Assembly (NCBI RefSeq): GCF_047730085.1 | Contig: NZ_CP159830.1 | Span: 372,001-436,000 of the forward strand | Length of the DNA: 64,000 nt | From: Njordibacter sp937773555 | GTDB taxonomy: Bacteria > Pseudomonadota > Gammaproteobacteria > Pseudomonadales > Balneatricaceae | Reading direction: 5' to 3' | In this document: one piece after another, positions 1-8,566 of the stretch | Layout: each line of letters starts with the position of its first letter | Numbering within the stretch: the first letter of the stretch is position 1 | The notes under the pieces: generated by a model | What the model saw: only the letters and a program-made list of their open reading frames with translations | Told to the model about the DNA's origin: nothing | Database searches by the model: none | Program-made: the position numbers and the translations under genes

Positions 1-652
1 GGGTTATAACTTTGTCTGAACCTGCTGCTAATTTGTGACCTTGCTCTGCCAAGAAACTAGGAGTACATACATTACCAGGAAGATTGCCTAGGTCGCGACA
101 CAAGTCCATTGCTTGAGCGGTGGCTGTCGATTGGTCTAGCTGAGCTTGTGAACTCGTTTGAGCCAATAAAACCATGTTTGGGATAGGCACAATGTTTTTG
201 TTATTAGTTTTAAATTGATCAAAACGATAACAGGCCTGAACTAAGGCCTCAACGCTAAGGCGCACTTTACTGTTAAGGTCTAAGCTTTTTGTGTCTGCAG
301 TGGTTAGTTGGTTCAGTACACTATGGCCTGGGTTACTGCTTATTTGTGACCATGCCGCTTGCACTAACTGGCGGTACTTTCTACCACTGAGTTGCTCTGG
401 TGTTCCGGTGCCGATGACTAAAATACGGTCTGGACCAGGGCCTGCATTAAGGAATAATTGGCTGCTTTTGAACTTACTTGATAAATCGCCACTAGCGATG
501 GCATGGGAAATGGCACCACTTAGTAAGTTGTCAGCAGCCTTGAGGCTGTCGGTAGTTAAGGTGCTAATGCCTCCGGTTAAATCAGCCAAAGGCAAAATAA
601 CGCTAGACGCAGTATCAAGTTGAGAGGCGTCCTGTTGTAAAGAAAATTCCAT
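1..652 (-). CDS. pepA: Leucyl aminopeptidase (N-terminal part, runs off the window)
   Basis: The reverse strand from an ATG at 652 encodes MEFSLQQDASQLD and stays open to base 1, so only about 217 N-terminal residues are present. Near the window edge it reads CRDLGNLPGNVCTPSFLAEQG, the conserved stretch that precedes the catalytic domain of M17 leucyl aminopeptidases. These are cytosolic hexameric two-metal exopeptidases, some of which (E. coli PepA) also bind DNA. The catalytic C-terminal domain lies outside the window. GGAGACACC in front of the ATG provides a good ribosome binding site. The gene is divergent from lptF, the usual arrangement in gammaproteobacteria, which supports the call. 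Confidence 0.93.
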   Translation of the reverse strand, partial: MEFSLQQDASQLDTASSVILPLADLTGGISTLTTDSLKAADNLLSGAISHAIASGDLSSKFKSSQLFLNAGPGPDRILVIGTGTPEQLSGRKYRQLVQAAWSQISSNPGHSVLNQLTTADTKSLDLNSKVRLSVEALVQACYRFDQFKTNNKNIVPIPNMVLLAQTSSQAQLDQSTATAQAMDLCRDLGNLPGNVCTPSFLAEQGHKLAAGSDKVIT

Positions 653-849
653 GGTGTCTCCTGACAATGTTACAAATGAATAGCCTTTTGAAGTTCAAGG
701 CGTTAACCAAAATTTTACGCCAAATTGGGCTTTGTCTCTAGGGATGTATGGCGTTAATGTGGCTAAAATCTTTGTTTTGTCGAAAATCTGATACACTTAG
801 TGATATTGTTAGCACTAGTAAGCTATTAGTCTGTTAAGAAGTTAGTTAA

Positions 850-1953
850 TTGTCCTTAATTACCCGCTACATCAACAAAGAAGTGATGATCACTGCGTTA
901 GCAGTGAGTCTGGTATTGCTGCTAATTATATCCAGCAGTCGCTTTGCTCATTACCTAAGTAAAGCGGTCACGGGCGAGCTTGACGCTGAAGCTGTGGTAG
1001 AAATTATTTTTAATTTGTTACCGGCATATTTAAGCACACTACTCCCCTTGGGTGGCTTTTTGGGAGTGTTGCTCACCTTAGGAAAGCTAAGCGTCGATAA
1101 CGAACTTACAGTGCTATTTGCTAATGGTGTTAGCCAGCGTCAATTAGTTCAAATTGTTTTGGTGCCGCTATCAATATTAGCAGTACTGGTTGCCATTTTA
1201 AGCCTTTGGCTTGCTCCACAGGCGTCGCGTAACGTTGAGGAAATTCTGTATCAACAGTCCCACACCTCAGAATTTGAAAGTATAGTTCCTGGCCGCTTCC
1301 AAGGTAATATTGAACGCCAGGTTATTTATGCTGAATCCATGAGTGACGATCGTCAGCAGTTACTTAATGTGTTTGTGTTTAATAGGCCTATGGCAACTGC
1401 ACCGCCAGTTTTAATAAAGGCAACTTCAGCCCGGCAAGTCTTTAATGAAACCTATCAAGCGCGTTATTTGCTGCTTAAAGAAGGATCAAGAACAGAAGGC
1501 CAGCCAGGGAGATTGGATTATACGGTAACTAAATTTGACGAATTGGCAGTACGCTTGTTTACTCAAGAGTTACAAATAAACATCACCCGTGGTTTTACTC
1601 TTCCTACGCTAATGCTTTTTGGTTCTGCTAACCCAGACCATAAGGCCCAGCTTTATTGGCGTATTTCACTACCTTTGATGACCCTTATTGTGAGTTTTGT
1701 GGCGATTGCTTTAGGCCAAATTAATCCTCGCAAAGGACGCTTTGCTAGGCTACTGCCAGCAATTCTTATTTATTTGGTATATTTGTCGGTGTTAATGAGT
1801 TTGCGTGATGACATGACCAGAGCAGTAGTTAATGCGGACATTAAAATATGGTTGTTACATATTACGTTCTTGATATCAGGATTATTTTTATTATTTGGGC
1901 GGCAGTGGTATAGACAGCTGGTTAGGAGAGGTAAGGTTAATGCGCCTACTTGA
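850..1953 (+). CDS. lptF: LPS export ABC transporter permease LptF
   Basis: A 367-residue inner-membrane protein of the YjgP/YjgQ family. Three hydrophobic segments lie near the N-terminus (about residues 12-30, 55-78, 100-122), a soluble periplasmic jellyroll-like region fills the middle (about 125-265), and three segments follow at the end (about 270-355), which is the LptF/LptG topology. LptF pairs with LptG and the ATPase LptB2 to extract LPS from the inner membrane and pass it to LptC. The start is TTG at 850 (MSLITRYINKEV), the standard N-terminus for the family. The 3' end overlaps lptG by 14 bp, so the two are co-transcribed and probably translationally coupled. Divergent from pepA, as in many gammaproteobacteria. 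Confidence 0.95.
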   Translation: MSLITRYINKEVMITALAVSLVLLLIISSSRFAHYLSKAVTGELDAEAVVEIIFNLLPAYLSTLLPLGGFLGVLLTLGKLSVDNELTVLFANGVSQRQLVQIVLVPLSILAVLVAILSLWLAPQASRNVEEILYQQSHTSEFESIVPGRFQGNIERQVIYAESMSDDRQQLLNVFVFNRPMATAPPVLIKATSARQVFNETYQARYLLLKEGSRTEGQPGRLDYTVTKFDELAVRLFTQELQINITRGFTLPTLMLFGSANPDHKAQLYWRISLPLMTLIVSFVAIALGQINPRKGRFARLLPAILIYLVYLSVLMSLRDDMTRAVVNADIKIWLLHITFLISGLFLLFGRQWYRQLVRRGKVNAPT

Positions 1954-2986
1954 TCTATATATTGCACGTCATATATGGGCTGCAGTGGCCATTGTATTAC
2001 TCATCATTCTAGGGTTAGATTTACTGACTGTTCTGGGCAGTGAATTAGACGCACTAAACAAAGGAGCAAGCTTTAAACAGGTGCTCAGTTATATTGCGTT
2101 AACTGTGCCTAGAAGGGTCTATGAATTTATGCCTCTCACCGTTCTAGTAGGTTGTTTAGTAGGCTTGGGCGCGTTAGCTAATAATAGTGAGCTTACAGTG
2201 ATGCGTGCAGCAGGTATTTCTTTGCGGCGTATTGTTTGGTCTGTCATGCAGGCTGTTTCCGTATTTGTGATTGCAGCCGCTATATTAGGGGAGTTTGTTG
2301 CCCCAGTTAGCCAGCAAATGGCAGAGGTTAAACAGTCTCAGTATAAGGGAGTAGAGTCCACCAAGGGCTTTTGGTTGCGTGAAGGTAATGATTATATCTT
2401 TGTGCGATCTGTAAGGTCTGATGGCGTGCTGCAGGGGGTCTCTCGTTACCGTTTTGCTGACCAAAATTGGCAGCAAACCTTGATGGCTGAAAAAGGCGTT
2501 TATGAAGACCAGCAGTGGACCTTAAAGCAGTTACAAAAAGTGTGGGTAGAAAACCAAGAGGTGATCCAGCAAGGGCAAAAAACCATGCTTTGGCCTGTTT
2601 CTTTAAAGCCAAACCTGCTGTCTATTTTGAGTATGGATCCACAGCACTTAGCGATTGATGATCTAGTGCAATATAGTGCGTATTTAAACCAAAGTGGGTT
2701 AGAAGCCGCTCCTTACGAATTAGCCTTCTGGAAAAAAATACTACAACCGCTGGCAACATTGGCATTAGTTTTTGTAGCTATTTCCTTTGTGTTTGGTTCT
2801 ACCCGATCTGTGACATTAGGCCAAAGAGTGTTGGTGGGTGTTTTAGTGGGGTTGGCATTTAATTATGCTCAGGAAGTATTGGGCCCAGCCAGCAGTGTGT
2901 TTGGCTTCACCCCTCTTCTGGCCTACCTAATACCCATCCTAGCATGTGTTGCTGGAGGTGCCTGGCTTTTGCGTAAAGCAGGCTAA
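1940..2986 (+). CDS. lptG: LPS export ABC transporter permease LptG
   Basis: 348 residues starting MRLLDLYIARHIW, the typical LptG N-terminus. An upstream in-frame start at 1895 would add 15 unlikely residues inside lptF, so the ATG at 1940 is preferred; it is preceded by GGAGAGGTAAGG. Topology mirrors LptF: three membrane segments, a periplasmic domain (about 120-260), and three more segments ending in a hydrophobic C-terminus. It is the second permease subunit of the LptB2FG extractor, which drives LPS transport from the inner membrane. The gene overlaps lptF by 14 bp. It converges on the RDD-protein gene with a 2-bp gap, so no separate terminator fits between them. Confidence 0.95.
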   Translation: MRLLDLYIARHIWAAVAIVLLIILGLDLLTVLGSELDALNKGASFKQVLSYIALTVPRRVYEFMPLTVLVGCLVGLGALANNSELTVMRAAGISLRRIVWSVMQAVSVFVIAAAILGEFVAPVSQQMAEVKQSQYKGVESTKGFWLREGNDYIFVRSVRSDGVLQGVSRYRFADQNWQQTLMAEKGVYEDQQWTLKQLQKVWVENQEVIQQGQKTMLWPVSLKPNLLSILSMDPQHLAIDDLVQYSAYLNQSGLEAAPYELAFWKKILQPLATLALVFVAISFVFGSTRSVTLGQRVLVGVLVGLAFNYAQEVLGPASSVFGFTPLLAYLIPILACVAGGAWLLRKAG

Positions 2987-2988
2987 TT

Positions 2989-3453
2989 CTAATGTTTGGG
3001 CAGCTGCACCACACGACTGTTAGACCAGCGGTCATGCCAGCCCAATTTGTTACTATCAAATATGATCCACCAATAACCTAAGCCGAATGCAAGGGCGGAA
3101 AATAGTGCGCCCATAAAGCGTAATAAAGCTTGTCTAGCGCTTAACGGCTGGCCCTGATCGGACTCTATGCGTAAACGCCATGCAAGCATGCCCAAGGTTT
3201 GCCCAGACCGAGTCCAAAATAAAGCGAAGAATAAAAAAGTCACAAGAAACACAGTGCTATTAAATAATGGGCCAGATACCGCTTCACCATCATTAAAAGC
3301 GATAAATACGTAACCAACAAGCATCCACACGGCCATAATTAACAAGCTATCGTACATCATAGCCAACAGGCGTTTTACTAAGCTGGCATTAGGGTAGTTG
3401 TGAGCTTTAAAGCGACGGTTACTCACGTTACTGAGCCTTGCCTGGAACATCAT
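2989..3453 (-). CDS. RDD family membrane protein
   Basis: A small protein of about 154 residues from the ATG at 3453 (MMFQARLSNVSNRRFK); a further upstream start at 3498 is possible but adds an unlikely Cys-rich tail. After NYPNASLVKRLLAMMYDSLLI come two or three hydrophobic segments and the GQTLGMLAWRLRIES block, which is the RDD-domain pattern with conserved Arg/Asp around the first membrane helix. Function is unknown in general; some RDD proteins have been linked to ion transport. The position next to lptG is common in gammaproteobacteria. The gene is convergent with lptG and leads into a 344-bp non-coding gap on its 5' side. Confidence 0.8.
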   Translation of the reverse strand: MMFQARLSNVSNRRFKAHNYPNASLVKRLLAMMYDSLLIMAVWMLVGYVFIAFNDGEAVSGPLFNSTVFLVTFLFFALFWTRSGQTLGMLAWRLRIESDQGQPLSARQALLRFMGALFSALAFGLGYWWIIFDSNKLGWHDRWSNSRVVQLPKH

Positions 3454-3797
3454 ATTTCGTAGCCTGTGTGAAACGTCCAGTTTGCACCGGCAGCACACAA
3501 ATGGCGCTAATTATATTGCCAAGGAATAATATAAAGTGTTGAGTCATGGGTTAAATCGATGATTTTAATTGAATACGATGATAGCACAAACCAGTGCCGT
3601 TTCCAGACAGATTAAGGTGTTTAATAGGCAGTGTCTGATACCTTAGGTAAGCCGCTAAAAATGTTTTATGGCTAGTGGTTTCTTTTTAAATGAGAAGTAA
3701 ATACTATTAATGACCGATGGTCAGTTAGGTATCATTTTATTTCGCCGCAAGCCTAAGTATTCAATGGCCAACAACAAATAATGAACACGGACTATAT
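3454..3797. other. Intergenic stretch between RDD protein and tag
   Basis: Divergent intergenic region of about 340 bp. It must hold the promoters of both neighbours. I see no ORF with coding character, no RNA gene and no clear operator. It is A+T-rich with many scattered -10-like hexamers, so no single promoter can be assigned by eye. Confidence 0.5.
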
Positions 3798-4373
3798 ATG
3801 CTAAAAACCCATGTTAATCGATGTAGTTGGCCCACTAATGATGAGCAGTATTTAACCTACCATGATCAAGAGTGGGGCCGTGTGGTGCATGATGATAGGC
3901 GCCTATTTGAGCAGCTTGTGTTGGAAGGTGCCCAAGCAGGGTTGTCGTGGCTTACAATTCTTAAACGCCGGCACCATTACAAACGTGTTTTTTGTCAATA
4001 TGATGTGGTTAGGTTGGCAGCATTCACAGAATATGACGTTGCTCAAGCGCTGCAAGATAAAGGCATTATCCGCAACCGCTTGAAAGTTCAAAGCGTGGTA
4101 AACAATGCTGAAAAATTCATTAAGATTCAACAAGACTTTGGTAGCTTCGATGCTTATATTTGGGGGTTTGTTGGCGGCGTAACTAGGGTTAATCAATTTG
4201 AACACAATGACAATGTTCCTGCCCAAACTGACCTTTCTGTGCTCATTGCTAAAGACCTAAAAAAACGTGGCTTTAAGTTTGTTGGGCCTATTGGGATGTA
4301 TGCCTACATGCAGTCCATTGGTATGGTTAATGACCATTTGAAAAGTTGTTTTTGCCATGCAGAATGTTGTTAG
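3798..4373 (+). CDS. tag: DNA-3-methyladenine glycosylase I
   Basis: 191 residues, close to E. coli Tag (187). It removes 3-methyladenine from alkylated DNA in base excision repair. The zinc-snap ligands are present: Cys9 and His22 (13 apart) near the N-terminus and His180 and Cys184 (4 apart) near the C-terminus, the same spacing as E. coli C4/H17/H175/C179. The catalytic glutamate is Glu43 in LEGAQAGLSW. The HhH-type region follows (GIIRNRLKVQSVVNNA). It starts at ATG 3798. It appears to be monocistronic; about 370 bp without a convincing gene follow it. Confidence 0.95.
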   Translation: MLKTHVNRCSWPTNDEQYLTYHDQEWGRVVHDDRRLFEQLVLEGAQAGLSWLTILKRRHHYKRVFCQYDVVRLAAFTEYDVAQALQDKGIIRNRLKVQSVVNNAEKFIKIQQDFGSFDAYIWGFVGGVTRVNQFEHNDNVPAQTDLSVLIAKDLKKRGFKFVGPIGMYAYMQSIGMVNDHLKSCFCHAECC

Positions 4374-4744
4374 CTGCAGGCAAGAAGTTCTGTTGTTTAG
4401 CGCCATTAGGCAAAAGCTTGATGGCAGCTTTGCTGCTAGCACCAACTGAGCATATGCTATATTGCAGCATGGCTTTAAAGGCCATTGGGGCCCCATATTT
4501 GAAGAAGCCAAGCTAATACAAGATGCAGGCTTTGTAATACACCGTTGTTAATTATGCAGTGCGGGAAAGGTATTGCGGCGTCTGTGAATAAATAGTGTGC
4601 AGTGGGTTTATGACGTTGCCTGTGGCGTCAAAGAGCTGCAGTTTGAGGCCCCCTTAGGACTTGCTCGCTTTGACACAAAAAACCCAACGAGTTTAAGCGT
4701 CGGGTAATGGAGTTGTTTAATTAGTCCATACTGCAGCGTGTAAT
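4374..4744. other. Intergenic stretch between tag and the OMP-like gene
   Basis: About 370 bp without a convincing gene. Both strands contain short stretches that read like protein but are broken by stops. It may hold decayed coding sequence, but I cannot assign any family. The only definite element is the terminator near 4675-4705. Confidence 0.4.
4675..4705 (-). terminator. Rho-independent terminator of the OMP-like gene
   Basis: On the reverse strand ACCCGACG and CGTTGGGT form an 8-bp stem (one G:T pair) around an 8-nt loop, followed directly by a run of six T. It lies about 40 bp past the stop codon of the minus-strand gene at 4745-5335. Confidence 0.85.
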
Positions 4745-5335
4745 TTAAAAGCGTGAGTTAATGCTTAGGCTAAAGCCAGAAGAAGTCGCTTTAGTACTCG
4801 TCTTACCTAAGCTAGTAACTGTTGAGATATACCCTAGGTTTAGTACTAAAGCATCCATAATAGGCAAGCTAAAATCAACACCAAATTCTAAGTCATCCCA
4901 AAGGTTCGAACTGCTAGTACCCGCTTTGAGTGCTAAGTGTGAAGCGGCACCTAGGCTAATATGGTGAATAGCACCAAGCATATATAATGTTTCACTATTG
5001 TCGGCTACAGACACCTTATTAGCGCTGAAATAGGTAGACGTATTGGCGTCCATGCGGTAACGCATACCTATATTTGTGTAGCTGATATTGCTAGAAGAAT
5101 TTACTGTGGCTGTGCGGTATCCCAGCATGAGTCCCAACTGTTCACTAATTGCTAGGTTACTGCCAATGTTTGTCCCAGTTCCTCCCGTGGTGTAGCGGGT
5201 GCTGTTAACGTAGGTGGCTCCGCTGGTGTTCGTGAAGCCGACGTGAGCTTGATTGCTCGCTGCAAGGCTTGTGATGGGTGTAGCTAAACAAACAGCCATA
5301 CTTACGATAGTTAATACGTGGCTTAATTTTCTCAT
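4745..5335 (-). CDS. Predicted outer-membrane beta-barrel-like secreted protein
   Basis: 196 residues. Residues 1-26 form a signal peptide (MRKLSH, a hydrophobic core, then TSLAA). The mature part is rich in Ser, Thr, Gly and Asn with alternating polar/hydrophobic residues. It ends SGFSLSINSRF with a terminal Phe, the signature used by the BAM complex for outer-membrane barrels. Short repeated strand-like units such as LGLMLGYRTATV and LVLNLGYISTV suggest about eight strands. I do not recognise a named family, and function is unknown. A perfect palindrome sits 29 bp upstream of the start and a terminator follows the gene, so it is a single regulated transcription unit. Confidence 0.7.
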   Translation of the reverse strand: MRKLSHVLTIVSMAVCLATPITSLAASNQAHVGFTNTSGATYVNSTRYTTGGTGTNIGSNLAISEQLGLMLGYRTATVNSSSNISYTNIGMRYRMDANTSTYFSANKVSVADNSETLYMLGAIHHISLGAASHLALKAGTSSSNLWDDLEFGVDFSLPIMDALVLNLGYISTVTSLGKTSTKATSSGFSLSINSRF

Positions 5336-5363
5336 GAATTTATTTTCCTTAATTATTCAGACA

Positions 5364-5380
5364 AACGTAACGCTTACGTT
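5364..5380. promoter_or_regulatory. Candidate operator (perfect palindrome)
   Basis: AACGTAA-CGC-TTACGTT is a perfect inverted repeat with 7-bp arms and a 3-bp centre, 29 bp upstream of the ATG of the minus-strand OMP-like gene. Size and position suit a dimeric repressor or activator site. No regulator gene is adjacent, so the binding protein is unknown. Confidence 0.5.
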
Positions 5381-5523
5381 ATTATGAGGCCGAAGTTTAT
5401 TTTGTGCAATCCACCTTGCTGTATTAGTTTGGTTCATGTTTCGGGCGAAAGCTTCAACCAAGCACCGAGTAAAGGCTAGTACTATAGTAATATTGTTGAA
5501 ATTGATTCATGGAAGCTTACCTT

Positions 5524-5880
5524 ATGAACTTATCCAGTGCCCTATTTACCAGCCGTGTATCTTATGCCTCAGTTTACCAAGCTGCTTCGGTGGCAGCCTT
5601 ATGTTGCCCTGCCTGCGGTTTTCCACAAGAAGATAATCGCCAGGTTTTACAACCGTGTAAGCATCTAGTGTGTGTATATGACCAAGAAGCTCATCAGTTT
5701 ACCTTTAAAAGTGATGACTTTAAGCAGCGTTTAGCTGCGTCAAAGACCTCTTTTAGTGATGAGTTAGATGGCCACATATTATCTAAGTTGGGTTATAGTG
5801 ATGAGATGTTAGCGTTAGATTTAACTAGGGCTGGCTGCTGGAGACGAGAGCTCTTCGCTTTCGATTTTGGTATTAGCTAA
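5524..5880 (+). CDS. Hypothetical protein with CPxCG zinc-knuckle-like motif
   Basis: 118 residues from ATG 5524, chosen because GGAAG lies about 9 nt upstream; an ATG at 5509 would add five residues. A Cys-rich segment reads CCPACGFPQEDNRQVLQPCKHLVCV, so C-x2-C plus C-x-H and a further Cys could bind zinc. The rest is soluble and acidic (SDELDGHILSKLGYSDEMLALDL). I do not recognise the family. The next gene on the same strand begins over 100 bp downstream, so co-transcription is uncertain. Confidence 0.6.
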   Translation: MNLSSALFTSRVSYASVYQAASVAALCCPACGFPQEDNRQVLQPCKHLVCVYDQEAHQFTFKSDDFKQRLAASKTSFSDELDGHILSKLGYSDEMLALDLTRAGCWRRELFAFDFGIS

Positions 5881-5996
5881 TATTCTTATTAGAGGACTGA
5901 CCCTAGAGTCTATAGCTGCACCCGGGGCCTACAATGGCAGCGGCCGCTCTATGGTATTTTAGTAGCAGATATTTCTCTTTAAAGTGGGTTCTAAAA

Positions 5997-6974
5997 ATGG
6001 AGCAGGAAAAACATAAAATCATCAGCATTAACGCTCAAGACGAAGTTGGTGTGGTTTTAAAGGTTCACCTTTGGCCTGCTAATGACGCGGGTGGGTGGGT
6101 GCATATTATGCACGGTGTAAGTGAACATGGCGCTAGGTACGAGCAATTAGCAAAAGCGCTTAATGCTGCTGGCTACCACGTTAGTGCCGGTGATTACCGT
6201 GGACATGGCTTAACTTGCGCTAGTGCGCAAGGATTAGGTCACCCTGCAGATCATGATGGCTGGAATAAAATCATTGCTGACCAGATGACTATTATTTCGC
6301 ACTTGCAGGACCAGTGGGATCAGCCATTAACCCTCTATGGCCATAGCATGGGTACTTTTGTGGCAACGCGTGTGGCCCAGCGATACGCTAGAAAGTTGAA
6401 ACCTATACTGCAAAGTTTAGTATTATCTGCTGGCAGTTATAGACCCCCTTGGCTGTATCGCATGGGTTTGGTCCCCATTCTATTTGAGCTTTGGCGCAAA
6501 GGCCCTTTGGCCCATAGTAAATTATTAGACTGGTTAACCTTTGGTTACTTTAATAACGCCTTTAAACCTGTTCGTACGCCTAAAGATTGGATCAGCTCTG
6601 ATCATGCAGTAGTTGATGCTTATATCGCAGACCCCTTTGCAGGACATCCTATCAGCAATCAATTTTGGTTTGATTGGATGCATGGCCTAGCTGAGGTTCA
6701 TGAACCAGAATCTATGGCTCAAATTGATTCTGAGTTACCTATTTATTTATTTTCAGGAGGCCAAGACCCTGTGGGTAAGCAAGGAGAATATGTAGTTTCT
6801 TTGCAAAAAGCCTTGAAGCGAGCTGGGTCTATAGACGTCACTTATAAACTCTATGCCAACGGTCGTCATGAAATGATTAATGAGCCTGAAAAAGAGCAAG
6901 TTTTTGATGACCTGTTAGTGTGGTTGCGCAAAAGAAGCCAGGCTATAATAAATCAAAGAGTAAGGATTATTTAG
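5997..6974 (+). CDS. Alpha/beta hydrolase, monoacylglycerol lipase / S33 aminopeptidase-like
   Basis: 325 residues from ATG 5997 (MEQEKHKIISIN); an upstream ATG at 5934 would add 21 residues with no family resemblance. The oxyanion region is HIMHGVSEHGARYEQLA, typical of the monoglyceride lipase (Hydrolase_4) group, followed by GDYRGHGLT. The nucleophile elbow is GHSMG with Ser117. The acid is probably the Asp of SGGQDPVG and the base the His of NGRHEMINE. It is predicted to be cytosolic and to cleave lipid esters; the exact substrate is not deducible. It sits 9 bp upstream of the LysE-type exporter gene, suggesting a two-gene operon. Confidence 0.85.
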   Translation: MEQEKHKIISINAQDEVGVVLKVHLWPANDAGGWVHIMHGVSEHGARYEQLAKALNAAGYHVSAGDYRGHGLTCASAQGLGHPADHDGWNKIIADQMTIISHLQDQWDQPLTLYGHSMGTFVATRVAQRYARKLKPILQSLVLSAGSYRPPWLYRMGLVPILFELWRKGPLAHSKLLDWLTFGYFNNAFKPVRTPKDWISSDHAVVDAYIADPFAGHPISNQFWFDWMHGLAEVHEPESMAQIDSELPIYLFSGGQDPVGKQGEYVVSLQKALKRAGSIDVTYKLYANGRHEMINEPEKEQVFDDLLVWLRKRSQAIINQRVRII

Positions 6975-6983
6975 GGTAAGGAT

Positions 6984-7592
6984 ATGACATTAGCAACTTG
7001 GTTTTCTCTTCTGGCTATCTGCTGCTTAGGGGCCATGTCTCCTGGGCCGAGTTTAGCAGTGGTGTTAAGACATACCATCAGTAATGGCCGTGCCCATGGG
7101 ATGGTAACAGCGATAAGCCATGCAGCAGGCGTTGCTATTTGGGCTTTACTTACAGTTTGGGGGCTTGCGGTATTGGTGGTGGAATGGCCTCTGGTGTATC
7201 AGCTACTTACTTATGCCGGGGCTCTGTATTTAATGTGGATGGGTATTAAAGCGCTAAGGTCCAAGGGTGCTGGACCAATGCAAGTTGAGCCTGTTAAGGC
7301 ACCTATTAGCGAAGCGGCCAGAGACGGATTGATGGTGTCGCTATTGAACCCAAAGCTTGCATTTTTCTTTATTGCGCTTTTTTCACAATTTGTTTCTGCC
7401 GAGTTGGTTTTGGCAGACAAACTTATTATGATGGGAACGGCATCAGTGATTGATGCCGGTTGGTATATTATCGTGGCACTGGCTTTATCTCACTCACAAG
7501 TGCTTGAAAAACTGCAGTCAAAATCGGCCACTATCGACAAAATTAGTGGCGTTATATTGCTGGGTTTAGCCATGCGGGTGCTTACTTTATAA
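6984..7592 (+). CDS. LysE/RhtB family amino-acid exporter
   Basis: 202 residues, almost all hydrophobic, with about six membrane segments. The N-terminal signature GAMSPGPSLAVVLRHTISNGRAHGMVTAISHAAG matches the LysE/RhtB superfamily (PGPs motif in the first helix). Members export amino acids such as homoserine, threonine or lysine, but the substrate cannot be told from sequence. The ATG at 6984 follows AGGGTAAGG. The 3' end overlaps the convergent PhyH gene by 6 bp. Confidence 0.88.
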   Translation: MTLATWFSLLAICCLGAMSPGPSLAVVLRHTISNGRAHGMVTAISHAAGVAIWALLTVWGLAVLVVEWPLVYQLLTYAGALYLMWMGIKALRSKGAGPMQVEPVKAPISEAARDGLMVSLLNPKLAFFFIALFSQFVSAELVLADKLIMMGTASVIDAGWYIIVALALSHSQVLEKLQSKSATIDKISGVILLGLAMRVLTL

Positions 7593-8408
7593 CGAGGCGA
7601 TGGGCTGCAGCCAGTTATCGGCAGGGTAATGACACTCCTCGTCTACTAAATGTAAGGTAAAGGCTTGGCGAGAGCGGTTAGAGGTGTTGGCGGCACTGTA
7701 GTGGGGTAGTTGGCCGTGCAGGATGATGAGTGTACCCGCAGGTACCTCTAATAATTTTAATGGTTGATCTGGCCATGGTTTATCGTCTAAAGGTTCAAAT
7801 TCAGTACCCCCATTTTTTAATAACTTAAAGCGTTGCTTTAAGGCAATTTTGTGACCTCCCGGCAACCCCTGTAAACAGCCATTTTCGATGGTAGCATCTT
7901 CTAATGCAAGCCAAAATCCAATACAACTTTTAGGTTCTGTATACAAAAATGTAGAGTCTTGATGCAGGCCTACTTCCCCGCCAATACTGGGCTGCTTAAA
8001 GATGTGCATAGACTGAATAGCACGGGGCTTTTTGATGCCCAGTTCACGGCCCACTGCAACAAAATCTAACTCTTCAACCATGGCTTTATACACTGGATCT
8101 AACTGGTGTTGGGCATGGCCTATCTTGTTGATGGATTGGTGTTTGGACACAGTAAATTGGCCATCACTATCAATCGCTTTCTCTTCAAAGAAAAACCTAA
8201 TAGCACTGCCTGATTCTAAAAAGTAATCATCGCTGGAGCGTTCTTGTTCATCAGTTGTGAAGATGGAACGTTTTTTTGGTGGTTCAAATGCCTCAATGAG
8301 GTCTGCTGCTCGCTGCATTAACACTTGGCGCTGGGCAGGTGATATAAAATCGTTAATAACAAGGTAACCTTGTTGGTCGTAATCTTTGAGTTGTTCAGAG
8401 GTAAGCAT
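7587..8408 (-). CDS. Phytanoyl-CoA dioxygenase (PhyH) family protein
   Basis: 273 residues from ATG 8408 (MLTSEQLKDYDQQGYLVI), preceded by AGGACATATACT; a start at 8444 is possible but less likely. The non-haem iron facial triad is visible: His149 and Asp151 in LHQDS and distal His236 in QLPHYS. Arg247 in NRSRQAF probably binds 2-oxoglutarate. PhyH enzymes are Fe(II)/2-oxoglutarate-dependent hydroxylases. The substrate is unknown here. The gene is divergent from hppD across a 158-bp region containing a 24-bp palindrome, so it may be co-regulated with tyrosine breakdown, but this is inference. Confidence 0.85.
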   Translation of the reverse strand: MLTSEQLKDYDQQGYLVINDFISPAQRQVLMQRAADLIEAFEPPKKRSIFTTDEQERSSDDYFLESGSAIRFFFEEKAIDSDGQFTVSKHQSINKIGHAQHQLDPVYKAMVEELDFVAVGRELGIKKPRAIQSMHIFKQPSIGGEVGLHQDSTFLYTEPKSCIGFWLALEDATIENGCLQGLPGGHKIALKQRFKLLKNGGTEFEPLDDKPWPDQPLKLLEVPAGTLIILHGQLPHYSAANTSNRSRQAFTLHLVDEECHYPADNWLQPIASL

Positions 8409-8513
8409 AGTATATGTCCTAAAATCAAAGACTGACTTTTGCATAAAACAGCGAAATATACAAAACCTTTATCCAATCTTCTTTACCAAAAGGGAAATTA
8501 AAGAACTTGTAGT

Positions 8514-8537
8514 ATATAGTTACTTATGTAACTATAT
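8514..8537. promoter_or_regulatory. Candidate operator between PhyH gene and hppD
   Basis: Perfect inverted repeat with 10-bp arms ATATAGTTAC and GTAACTATAT around TTAT. It lies 30 bp before the hppD start and about 106 bp before the divergent PhyH start. There is no T-run after it, so an operator is more likely than a terminator. The cognate regulator is not encoded in the window. Confidence 0.65.
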
Positions 8538-8566
8538 GGCGAATTATTAATTTATTGGAACTGTTA

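Noticed and set aside
291..623. Plus-strand open frame over pepA
   Set aside because: It is antisense to the clear pepA coding frame and has no family resemblance.
4374..4670. Coding-like stretches between tag and the OMP-like gene
   Set aside because: Short open stretches on both strands are interrupted by stops and match no family that I recognise. They cannot be called a pseudogene with confidence.
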